Shown here in pieces: positions 22,417 to 32,124 of a stretch of 64,000 nt of DNA. Numbering within the stretch: position 1 is the first letter of the stretch; the number at the start of each line of letters is the position of its first letter. Both the position numbers and the translations under genes were made by a program. The stretch spans positions 17,424,001-17,488,000 of the forward strand of contig OX485804.1 in NCBI GenBank assembly GCA_950295325.1, given 5' to 3'. The notes under the pieces were generated by a model. That model ran no database searches. It saw only the letters and a program-made list of their open reading frames with translations, and had not been told where the DNA came from. The stretch is from Polytrichum commune (taxonomy: Eukaryota; Streptophyta; Polytrichopsida; Polytrichales; Polytrichaceae).

Positions 22417-22565
22417 CGGTCACATGTGACTTTACACTACACTTGAGGGTCCATGACCACACTACATGAGTATAGAAGGTGTCTTAGGACAACCTTTGGA
22501 GACTTATTTTGAGCTCTCACAATTGCATGGTCACAATTTTTGCCTCATGTGTGAAGTGGTCCTTA
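22417..22565. repeat. Dispersed repeat, second copy near 53150-53300
   Basis: Shared blocks in the same order include CGGTCACATGTGA, TTTCACACTACACTTGA-like text, CCACACTACATGA, GTGTCTTAGG, TTTTGAGCTCTCA and GTGGTCC/GTGGCC. The copies lie 31 kb apart in the same orientation and have diverged. No coding character is seen; probably part of an unnamed element. Confidence 0.7.
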
Positions 22566-22609
22566 GTTATAACATGGAAATGAAGGTTGGAGCAGTGTGA
22601 ACAAGTGAT

Positions 22610-22710
22610 GGGCAAGGCACCTAGATCTAAGTTAAAGACAAAAGAAGATTGCATATTCCCAGGACATTATTTGATTTGGCTCATCAATGTGAAGGTGTTG
22701 GCAAACTTAA
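22610..22710. repeat. Direct repeat of 21340-21454
   Basis: Both segments contain GACA(C/A)AA(A)GAAGATTGCATA, CCAGGACAT, TTTGATTTGGCT and GTGAAGG(C/T)G(C/T)TGGCA in the same order, and both are followed by CA-repeat DNA. In the first segment the Harbinger-type MITE sits just after the shared text; the second lacks it, so this downstream copy approximates the pre-insertion state. Confidence 0.7.
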
Positions 22711-22919
22711 GCCACGACAATGTTTTGGGGTTTCAAGGCCAATAAACAAACCATAAACATCTCTCTCACACACACACACATACACACACACATAATGGCA
22801 TTAGTTCATGGAGGGCAGTAAATTTTTTCAAAACTAATATGGGTGGGAGTTAGTACAAATTGTTCATAATTATGTCATAGAAAATACTTAGGTAGTTGTT
22901 GTTAAGTATGTATTGAAGG

Positions 22920-23416
22920 TAGGCCTCGGCAAGGTAAGGTAAAAGGTAAACGGGTAATCCAGGTGAGCTACCTTAACCTTACCCATTACCCTACCCTATT
23001 GCTACTTGTTAACGTTTACCGTTTATACTTACCCACACTTTTGAAGGGTAATTACCCTGTGATATTGATTATTGTTTATCAAATGATTTCGGCCTCCCAA
23101 ACAAGGCGTTCAAATTGCGAATTCATCAATTCTACAACCCCATCGTCAAGGATCTCGTCTTCCCAATGGTCTTGCTTGACTGCGATTTGATAAAAAAATG
23201 GCAGCAACATTGTCACTGAGCACCTTCTCCATCTCGGCCGCTGCCTTAGCCCGATTCGATGGGGTTAAAGGGTTTAGGGTAATTTACAAGTAACCTTGAC
23301 CAACTACCTTTACCCTACCCTTTAACTTACCCCATTGTCTACCTTAGTGATTTACCCTAGAACTTTACCCTTTTACCGGGTAGAAAAGGTAAATTACCTT
23401 ACCTTGCCTCGGCCTA
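22920..23416. mobile_element. hAT-type MITE with perfect 8-bp target duplication
   Basis: ATTGAAGG occurs at 22912-22919 and again at 23417-23424, directly bounding an element that starts TAGGCCTCGGCAAGGTAAGG and ends in its inverted copy (CCTTACCTTGCCTCGGCCTA, one differing position). An 8-bp duplication plus a TAGG-type inverted repeat identifies the hAT superfamily. The interior is packed with GGGTA/TACCC motifs on both sides and a non-repetitive centre (about 23090-23260) with a short protein-like minus-strand frame, possibly captured host DNA. It is 497 bp and non-autonomous. Confidence 0.88.
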
Positions 23417-24754
23417 ATTGAAGGGTACATTGTCACATTCTTAAGGGTGTTGTGGGGTATGAGGTAGACATTAGGCATGGGATAGGTTTTCAAATGGGAT
23501 TCTCTTACTTTTTGTATGTTGAGTTGTTGAGGGTTTACATCGAGTTTTAGCACTTCGGCATATGAAACAATGTTGCCACTTCTTTAGTATTGAGAGTTTT
23601 GAGTGGCACATGTTAAGATTTTGTTTGCATGATTTTGATGAAGCTCTAAGAAAGAAGATATTGGTTGGTAGGAACTTTTGTGTCCTCTTCAAAAGGTTTC
23701 AACCAATTTGTCGGTGTCATGTTTGTGGTTTGTTGCAATGTGGTAGGAGGTTGAGTTTTCATAGCCCTTCTCCTCCTCCTCCTCCTCCTCCTCCAATGCT
23801 CAACGTTCAACATAGCTCTCTTGTGATAATTGGAACGCCCAAGGAGTTGTTGGCACCACGTTACATGTGCACCACACAAGTACATTTGTTGTCTCACTAG
23901 AAACCAAATAAACATGAATTTTGTATGAAATATATCGTACCAATAACAACAAGTACCATCAGTTTTATTAAAAATAAGCCCCCGCATAAATGCCAAAATC
24001 CGGAAATTATTGAATCAAATTATGTGCCCCTTTCCCACCTTCTATGAGAAAGCCAAAATCATTAGACTCTTTAGAAGAACATAAAAATAAAATTGGCCCC
24101 CAACTAAATAGCCCCAAGGGATGCACTCAATGCAATCACTTATTTTACGCATGTTCGTAAAGTAGTAATGAACCCCTTGTGTACATGTTAGACCTCAAGT
24201 TTAATTCATGTATGCATACATGAATATTCTTTGAACAATGGCATTTTTAATAATCATCCCAAGGGCCAAAACAAACATTCTCCAAAAATGACATACAAGT
24301 TCAAGATGAGAGACATCCATCATTCAATCAATGAAGTTTCACCCGCCTCTAGAAGAGGTATATGAACTCCAAACTTAGAAACTTAAAGTGTCATGTGTAT
24401 GTTTTCCAATTTTATACATGTACGTATATTTTGATATGAGTTCCACATCCAACTTGTCATATGAATTTAGAGAAAACAATATTTTCACTAGCTTCCTCAA
24501 CTTGATAACTTTACTTTTGTGACCACTAGATCTTCTCGAAGTTTGCTTGAACGATGATGTTCTTGTTGCCATACCTTTGTTATGAAGTTGGCTTCTACAT
24601 GCAAGTAGCCGATGTAAATAAAAATGAATGATAATGGGCTCAAATGCCCTTGACATGAAGGGTGGTATGAATATTCCAAGTACGTAGGAATACACTCCAA
24701 GACAATATAGGGTTAATTGGACCAAAAATGATGCCCAACAAATCATCTTTTAAC
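23417..24754. other. Intergenic with a CTC microsatellite
   Basis: No supported gene. A (CTC)n run lies at about 23769-23794. ORFs at 23.5-24.0 kb and 24.4-24.75 kb on both strands have no motifs. Confidence 0.5.
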
Positions 24755-24875
24755 AACATTCATTGTTGCCATCTATCACATATTCCACATGAAGTAACAA
24801 AAGTGCCATGACTTCATGTGGACGATGCATGACCTTAATTAATCAATGTCACTCTTGATGGCTCTTTAAGGTTCA
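24755..24875. repeat. Direct repeat, second copy at 25565-25690
   Basis: Shared order: GTTGCCATC, CACATGAAGTAACAAAAGTG, CATGAC, CATGTGGACG(A/G)TGCATGACCT, AAT(T/G)(A/C)A(T)CAATG, CTTTTGATG(G/A)CT. The copies are 810 bp apart in direct orientation with AT-rich, gene-free DNA between. They could be ends of an old element or a local duplication. Confidence 0.75.
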
Positions 24876-25690
24876 CTCCAAGTGCATCTAGGGTTAAAGC
24901 AATTTTTTTAATTAAAAAAATTAGATTATTGACGGTGGCTATGATTATCAACATCAATCTTAACTTTGCTTCATAGTCATCCTTCACCCCTAAATGCCCA
25001 AGCAATCAAAAAGTGGTTGTGAGTGCTTTTCAAAGATATATCTCTCAAGGCAAAATTTTCTCTTTTCTTGTTTTTTTTCACACCCTGACAAAGTAAAGTT
25101 ATGCACCGTCTAGAGAAAACGGATCAAAATGTTATATCAACAACTCTAAGATATGGACCTTGAAGTGGTTGGAACCTTTTTTTTCTTCTTTGTTACAAAA
25201 TTGTCTATTTTTGGAAAGTGCCAATGTTAATGACAAGAATATTTTTGGTTTTTCCCACCAAATTATGCAACTCAAACTTTCAGGCAGTCCTATCAAAGAT
25301 CAAGTGATTTTGATAGATTTTGAAATTTCTTTTTTTTTATGAAGGAAAATGCTTGTAAAATGATTTGGTGGAGACCAAGGATAAAGATTTGTTTCGAACC
25401 GTGCTTTTAAAAAAAGTCCCTAAAACTTTCTCTTGTATGCCAACACACAATAAAGTTTCTAACTCATACTTTATAGTATGTCTTTATTTTAACCTGAAAC
25501 CCCCTCATGCTTTAAGGGGTTAACTAAATTGCATGGAAAAGTAGGCCAAACAAATAAGTTTCCAACAACTTTTTCCGTTGCCATCCTCCTTATCTTTCAC
25601 ATGAAGTAACAAAAGTGACATGACATGCATGTGGACGGTGCATGACCTCAATTGACCAATGCTACTTTTGATGACTCAATGCTTATCTTA

Positions 25691-27599
25691 AATGCAAGCA
25701 ATAATTAGCATGTGCAAAGGCTCAAGTACAAGTGTGTACACAACCTCACAATAACTCCTTACAACTTATCACCTTAGTAATTTACAACTTATCACCCATA
25801 TTATTAGTATGTATACATGGGGTTTAATTTCATAATGACCCATGCACATCACTCAAGTTTCCAATGAAGTGTGCACCCTCAGGGTTACTATTCTATAGCC
25901 TTTGAATCAAGAAATTATGATTTCAATAAACATAACAAACTTTATGGTTTAATTATCATACCCGCACTAAATATACATAATGTGATTCTGGCCTATTGTT
26001 GTATAATGTATAATTAGTTATTTAATTAGAATCTTGAGAGCCGATTTTTTGGCCAAATAGTTAAACTATGGGGAGATAGGTAGTAGCTGGATGAAGCAAC
26101 ATCCAAGTACATGAAAATGATTAACTATAAATATAGGCTATAAAAGGTGGTTATAACTATAGGTATGGATGTAAGTGCCCATAATTGGTTACAAAAACTA
26201 TTGTCGTCCTTGCCAAACCAAAAGGGTTGGCAAGAAGGAGATAGGCATGCATTTCTTTGAACTTTTTGGGTGTATAGTTAAATTTAGAGACTTGTCTCCC
26301 TCAACACCGAGAGTTGATGAGGTTATAGTTGAACTATTTTCTTTGAAATTCGAGTAACCACCGCAGTGATTGTGGGATTATTGATTTTTGTGGAAGCACA
26401 TTGTTGATTTGAATCGAAAGTTATTGAAGGACCAAAAGTCTCTTGGTTTTGAAGAGTAGATGTGAATTGTGACTTTATTGTCCATTGCTAAAGTCACAAT
26501 TGATTAAGTGAGAGATTGCGAGTATAATTGAGTGAGTCAGAGCGTGAAGCAGAATTGATAGGTGTAATGTGATAAACTATTGTTTACTGTTGATATTAAA
26601 ATCAACTAAGTTTGAAACATTGAGTGGAATTGAGTGAGTACAAATTATGGAAAGCAATGTGAGATCAAGAGAGAGTTGATCGACCTCTGAGAGAAAGAGG
26701 ATATGGGTCAAAAACAAAAATCAAATCTGAAAGAGTGTATGAAATGGAATAATAGAATGCATAACGAATTTGATAACAAATTCAGGAGTTGAAGACTAAA
26801 GTCGGAAGAAGAGTGAAAATTGCGTAACTATCATCCAAATATTAGAGACCCTTTTTAAGTTCAATACCTGAGAGTGAAGAAACAAAGAGGGTTGACCTAA
26901 GCAAAGGAATGTTAAATCCATTAGCGTAGAGTGATGGAGTGATCATTACGCGAGAGGAAACGGAGTGAGGCTATGATTTGGTAGCGCGTTGAGCGACAAA
27001 GAGTGAGGGAGTAAAGCAATCGTTTGATGAGATAGATGACAAACGAAAAGTATTGTTGAGTACCAACAAGAGCAACCCTGAGAGAGGGAGGAAGCCGAAA
27101 GGCCAAGGGTTAAACCTAAGAGGGGAACTATAGCCCATTGTTCAAGCATGTGAGAGGTATTGAGAAGGGAAGGAAAGAACTAGAGTAATTTGTGCAGCCA
27201 AGTTGTGATTATAGTTAATGTGAACACTATAGGTTGGTATTAGTAAAATTTGTTAAGTTGGTCAAATGAGAGAACCATATCAACTGAATGTGATGAGAAA
27301 TTAATTCTAATCAATTGATTAATGGTGGAAATGAAAGATTATGATTGATTAAGTGAGTTCGAGTTATGATGAACTTTGTATTTTCCAAGAAATTAAGGTA
27401 TAAGTTGTCCTAGATTCCATTAGAGTTCTATATGATTACATAGTCTACATACGAGATCTTTGACTAAGATATGCAAATTAACCATATTAACCATATCACT
27501 GGAATTAATTCCATAAATTAATTAATTACAATGCATTTTATAATTAATTATGTTTACTTAACTTGGTAAACATACTTTCTGATTTATTTGGGATTAATT
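25691..27599. other. Intergenic, AT-rich
   Basis: No supported gene; only short ORFs without motifs. Near 26.5-27.1 kb the plus strand is rich in GAGTGA-like purine phrases, giving apparent low complexity but no clear period. Confidence 0.45.
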
Positions 27600-28130
27600 A
27601 GACTTAATTACATTCAATCACACTTAATTAGTTTGAACACGCATGAATACATGTGAAAGTAGATAACATTACCTAAAATATTATAAAGTATACATACTAA
27701 ATCATCACACCAATTCAAGTGTCATTTTAGAATGACAAAGACAAATTCAAATTGGAAGTCACAAAAATTATAACCTCAGTGGTAGTGAGGGTTTTGTAAT
27801 ATTTTTGACTTCCAAGTTAATTACATGCTTTATTGACGGCTTCGCTTTGATAATGAAATCCCATTCAATTGCTTATTTACTCAATGAAAGTGAACATATA
27901 TATTGGATTTTGGGCCTTGAAGGTGAAGTGCACTTAATATGGGATTTGTAGTCAAGCGGCCTTCAAGAATGCAAGGGCAATGTTTTTTTCGAAGTTCGGC
28001 GGGGCGGCCAACAATTTTCGGTCAGGTTCAAAAATCTCCCGAGAGGGTTGCCCCCGCCCGGATATGACACCCCCCAAATATGACACCCCCCAAAGTTCGT
28101 AGGGGGGTGTTTAATGTCTGCCTCTCCCGC
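27600..28130 (-). mobile_element. Second, inverted and more truncated copy of the RLE retroelement tail
   Basis: Read on the minus strand from 28130, the sequence matches the plus strand from about 19702: AGACATTAA, a C-rich run, GGGGGGTGTCATA, CCGGGCGGGGGCA, the stop-proximal codons ending CTTGCATTCTTGA, then the shared 3' tail. One 17-bp block (ATGACACCCCCCAAATA) is duplicated in tandem near 28065-28095. Upstream (28140-28340) is unrelated to the first copy, so this copy is 5'-truncated inside the last codons of the endonuclease ORF. The minus-strand ORF at 28334-27963 is a mixture of host and element sequence, not a gene. Confidence 0.65.
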
Positions 28131-28134
28131 GGGG

Positions 28135-29293
28135 CTAGGATGCACATTGACAAGCCACCCTAAACCCACCTTGAACCGACCCGAGATAGAGTGCAGCATG
28201 TTAGCTACCCTATATAGAGTTAGTGGAGGCCGGTATGTGGTGGCGCCACTAACGACACCTAAACCCGTCACATTGTGGGCCCATGCACTTCTTTTCCATG
28301 AGGAACGGTTCAAGGCAGTGTGTATGTTTAACAAATTTCATTTGACATTCAACTTCAAATCCAAAGTGTCACATGATGTTTTCAAAAACAAATATGAATG
28401 TCAATTGACATGACATGTACATTTTATTCTGAAATGTCACCTCAATTCTGGGTTACACAATATTTTAGAAAAAATAATATTTTGAACAATCAAAATACAA
28501 TCTTGATTTGTAACAAAAAAACTATCAATCGAGCGTAAGTATCTTTTGGTCTTGCATGTTACGAAGGAGATTACAAGAACAAGGCTGAACTTAAGTATGT
28601 AAGTGAGTGTAAGAAGTTCTCCTCTTGTTGTGAGTTATGTTTTCCGGATACTTGAGCTGCAGTTTATAGTATTTAAGTTGCCTAGTAATACGTGCCATTT
28701 CAATTTCTAGCGCGTCAATTGATGTGTGTTTCTTTTCTTCACAAGTCAATATATGTGTCAACTTCCAAATTGTGCGTGTCAATTGACATGCTTTTTATTT
28801 ATTTTTATTTTTAATTATTTTTAATGCGAGTTTTTGCATGTCAAAAGTGAGAAACTTGCAAAGCTTTGTCAAACATATACACTGGTCCAAGATAGAAGGT
28901 AATAGAGTGCTGATGATTGGGAGGCGTTTAAAGGTGTTTCTTTTGGGTTGGTGGGGTGTTGGTTTTAGCACCCTCTGCCTTTTCGTCCGCTTGGCTTGGC
29001 CTCCCAAATCGCTCCACACTCCCCTGGATCTACTTGTGTGCACATTGCTCGCTCACTAGTTGTTGCCATACTGTACTTCGATGGCGCATAGATACTAGAG
29101 AATTTCGCATCAGTTGTATGCATGGCTTTCTCAGACATATCGACATTCAAACGTATGTCGATATGTCGACATTCAAACTTTGGAAGTTTCTACATGTCCA
29201 CACTTCGCTTCCCTTCGTTTGTGTCGACAAATCTTACATATGGGAGGACGCTGGTCTGATGTTTGTAGATCTAAATGCAAGCGGATAGTCGCC
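28135..29293. other. Intergenic
   Basis: No supported gene. A small palindromic run of CATATCGACATTCAAAC units lies near 29138-29180 and contains two close copies of TCGACATTCAAAC. Confidence 0.4.
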
Positions 29294-29649
29294 ATGGAAA
29301 GGTCGGAGGCATCGGTTCAAAGAAAGTCCATAACGGAGCTAACTCTGAGTGGAATTTCATGAACCCATGTCACCGATGAATCGATGACGACTATCCTCCT
29401 GAAGGAGATGGTGGTAGCGACGATGGAGGGTTTCGTATGCGCTCCAATGCCAAGGACGACTACTGCACAGGAACTCTCGAAGCTTCTACCGGAATGTTGT
29501 GGAAGGATATGGAAGTTCTCAGCGATCTAAGTGCTGCATCTTCAAACCCTAGTGTCCAAATGGATGAAGAAGGTGGAAAACGGCGAGGAAGGCCACTCAC
29601 CTCAACCTGCTTTTACACTATTTACCGATCCTCAATAACATCCTTGTAA
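29294..29649 (+). pseudogene. Coding-like fragment with frame break, unknown protein
   Basis: Frame one, 29294-29362, encodes 22 Ser/Glu/Thr-rich residues to a TGA. A different frame, open from 29380 to 29649, encodes an acidic, Gly/Ser-rich segment (DDDYPPEGDGGSDDGG), then SNAKDDYCTG, MLWKDMEVLSDLSAASSNPS and a basic AT-hook-like GGKRRGRPL. Base composition and codon choice are gene-like and differ from flanking DNA. The frames are incompatible without an indel and no acceptor joins them. It may be a nuclear-protein pseudogene or an exon of a gene I cannot rebuild. Confidence 0.3.
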
Positions 29650-31228
29650 CTCTTTGGTAGTAGAAGTATTTCCACATGGAGTTGTAATTTTCGAAGCATG
29701 ATTCCGGGCTTTGATCAAGCTACTGCTGTATTTATGTTATGTATTTTTCTGAAGCTTGGTATAGTGACAGCCTATGAACTCAACCGCAATATTCGAAGAA
29801 ATGGTGACTTCTCATGTAGATATGATCGAGGCCATGAACCAATGCAATGTAGGTAGGTTTGGGGGAAATTATGTATAATTTTGTCATGCATAATTAAGCT
29901 CCCTGCATCTGTGGCTGTAATCTTGTTGGAACATATCCTGAATATGAACCGCAAAATTTGATGTCAGGATGCATACATTGCAGTAATTTGGATGCATCTA
30001 ATGTCCACGATTTTAGCTTGTAAGGCTTAATTCAGCACTGTATTTTCACTGCAGTGCGTTTCGCAGGAACCACCGCCATAGAGACTGTATTGCTGGAGAA
30101 GAACTGAGAAGCTTATGCATTCTGCTGCCATGTTGTATCCACGTAACCCTCAGTCGAATTCAGTGCAAGGTATGATCGCCTACAAGATTACTCACCGGCC
30201 AAACAAAGTACATTTATGAGTGTAGCTTCTTTGATTTCTTTCGAATGGACATGTGCAATTATGTCTCCATTAGAGGCCGGTAATTTCTCGTGCTCCAAAG
30301 TGCTTCAGTATTCCTCATACCATCTCCTCCGCTCTCTGCATTCAATATTCTTCAATCTCTGACTAACTCCTCAAATATCTCGCTGCGTTCATCTCGGGCA
30401 AAGAATTTGCGACTACCTACAGAAACCTCAAACCCTAATTTAGCCCTACAGAATAATCTACCATAGTTCATCTCATTGTTTTGGGTGGGAAAGAGTGCAT
30501 CCGAGCCAATACTCTACAACTCTATTGTATGGTGTTCATATTTTGCCTGAGAAGGTGCGGCCGGTAATTGGGCGTTATTGGTGTTTATGTGTGGTCTTCA
30601 TGGTTCGAGTACTTAAGAGTCTTTACATTCAGGCGAGTGTTGGCATAGCATCTCAATGGTTGCTTCTGGTTACCTTATTGAGAATTATTGTTATGGTGCA
30701 TGATATGCATCTTAAGGTATGCAGGTGTTATTTGGTTCCTTTTCTTAATTAGTCACCTATATATTATTGGTATGTGGGGATGTGAGGATTAACATGCACT
30801 TCTAATAACCATAACTAAATAAGGGGAAGTTTGATGTTTGTTGTTGCTTCATCGGGGGTTGCTAAGGCAACACAGGTTTCAATGTGTAAATCTAATAGGT
30901 AGAAGTTGGAGAACATGGAAAACAAACCGAATAACACCCACATTCTTCCTACTTGGAATGAGAAAATTGTTGACATGCCGTCCTCAGTGCCTTTAGAGTA
31001 CCTTTCTGAGAGCGTTTACTAGGAATTAAGCTTAGGATGTAACTTGAAGAACTGATGCAGGGGTTATTGATTTTTCTGCTGTCTGCCCGAGAGCACATCA
31101 ACCACTACAGTCGTGAGCAGATTCACATTCGGTTCACCCGGTTATATGGTCACCTCTCCACTTGGGGTGACCCCCTGAGCTGCTCGAACACTTCTGATAC
31201 TCAAGTCAGAACGTGTCCCTTGTGATTA
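29650..31228. other. Intergenic or transcribed flank
   Basis: Balanced composition resembling UTR or intron sequence. One possible short exon (ATG at about 30115, ending AAG/GTATGA near 30171) has a fair donor but no recognisable protein. Nothing is strong enough to call. Confidence 0.35.
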
Positions 31229-31317
31229 GCATCAGTGGTCTAGTGGTAGAATATCATCCTGCCCACAAAGCCATCAATCTGGTACAGAACTGCCAGGCTC
31301 AATTCCCGGTTGATGCA
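31229..31317 (+). tRNA. tRNA-Gly(GCC)-like locus, probably a pseudogene
   Basis: The sequence begins GCATCAGTGGTCTAGTGGTA, with an intact A box, and ends CCCGGTTGATGCA with a modified B box (GGCTCAATTCC). The 7-bp acceptor stem pairs fully (GCATCAG with TTGATGC, last pair G-T), D-arm text is canonical, and the loop carries TGCC with GCC as anticodon. At 89 nt it is 18 nt longer than the usual 71-nt plant tRNA-Gly: about 15 extra bases follow the anticodon, at the canonical intron site between positions 37 and 38, and 3 more lie in the variable region. The anticodon stem keeps about three of five pairs and the T stem has one mismatch. A T-rich tract (ATTCTTTTCTT) follows, as for Pol III termination. 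A tRNA pseudogene or SINE head is more likely than a working intron-containing tRNA. Confidence 0.6.
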
Positions 31318-31932
31318 ATATTCTTTTCTTCTAGAAATCACGTTTTGATTGATATCCGACAGGTGTCTCGATTTGTGGTGCTAGCCCAACTTCCATTTTG
31401 GTCCTGAGTTTCAAGTAGCTGTTATAGTAGACAGATTCTGGTAATGCTGACGTGACGGATGGTTGCTTCTGTTTCCTGACCTCAAGAAAAATCTTCAGGC
31501 ATGGATGATGTTGCAAAACATGGTTGTTACAATCAGGAGGGATGCACAGTGCAGTAACTTTTATTTATTTCTTATCTATACCAGCTTGATGATTGTTTAC
31601 AGAAAGAAATTCACTCCATAATACAAAGTGGAGGTGGACAGACGTCACTGGACAACTTTCATTACATGAGACAAAATTAATTGGAGCACAAAGTCTTGGA
31701 ATCAGTACATACAATATATGACCACTGATGCTGTTAACGAATATAGGAGGCTTCAAAGTGGCAGAAATTGGGAATCTCACCTGCCTGCAATTTTACACAA
31801 CTTACAGATTCAAGTGCGCAACCCCTTTTTATGGGTTAGAAGTGAAATAATTCATCAGTAGGTCCAGTGCTTTATCTGTGTTTTCTCTTCACTGCTATGG
31901 TATTTTGGCTTACCACTGTTCAACAAACTACT
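31318..31932. other. Intergenic
   Basis: No supported gene. Confidence 0.4.
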
Positions 31933-32124
31933 TATTTAGTGTCACTTACTATTTGAAGCTCCGTCATACTATGACTTCTTACTACTAATAATAAAATTCT
32001 TCCAAGTAAAGACGTTAATTTTTTATGATGTCTAACAACCTATTTGACCTCTGTTGGTAAAAAATATTCCTATACCAAAAGTTTATGGCATTGTGTACTT
32101 ACAAATAATAAGTGACACTAAATA
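31933..32124. mobile_element. Short inverted-repeat element (MITE-like)
   Basis: TATTTAGTGTCACTTACTATTT at 31933-31954 (22 bases) is matched at 32103-32124 by its reverse complement with one mismatch, 148 bp of AT-rich DNA lying between. No clear target duplication is visible, so the superfamily is unassigned. Confidence 0.5.

Noticed and set aside
27963-28334. A 123-codon minus-strand ORF as a gene
   Set aside because: Its last third is the tail of the retroelement ORF and its first part is unrelated flanking DNA, so the fusion is a by-product of a truncated insertion.
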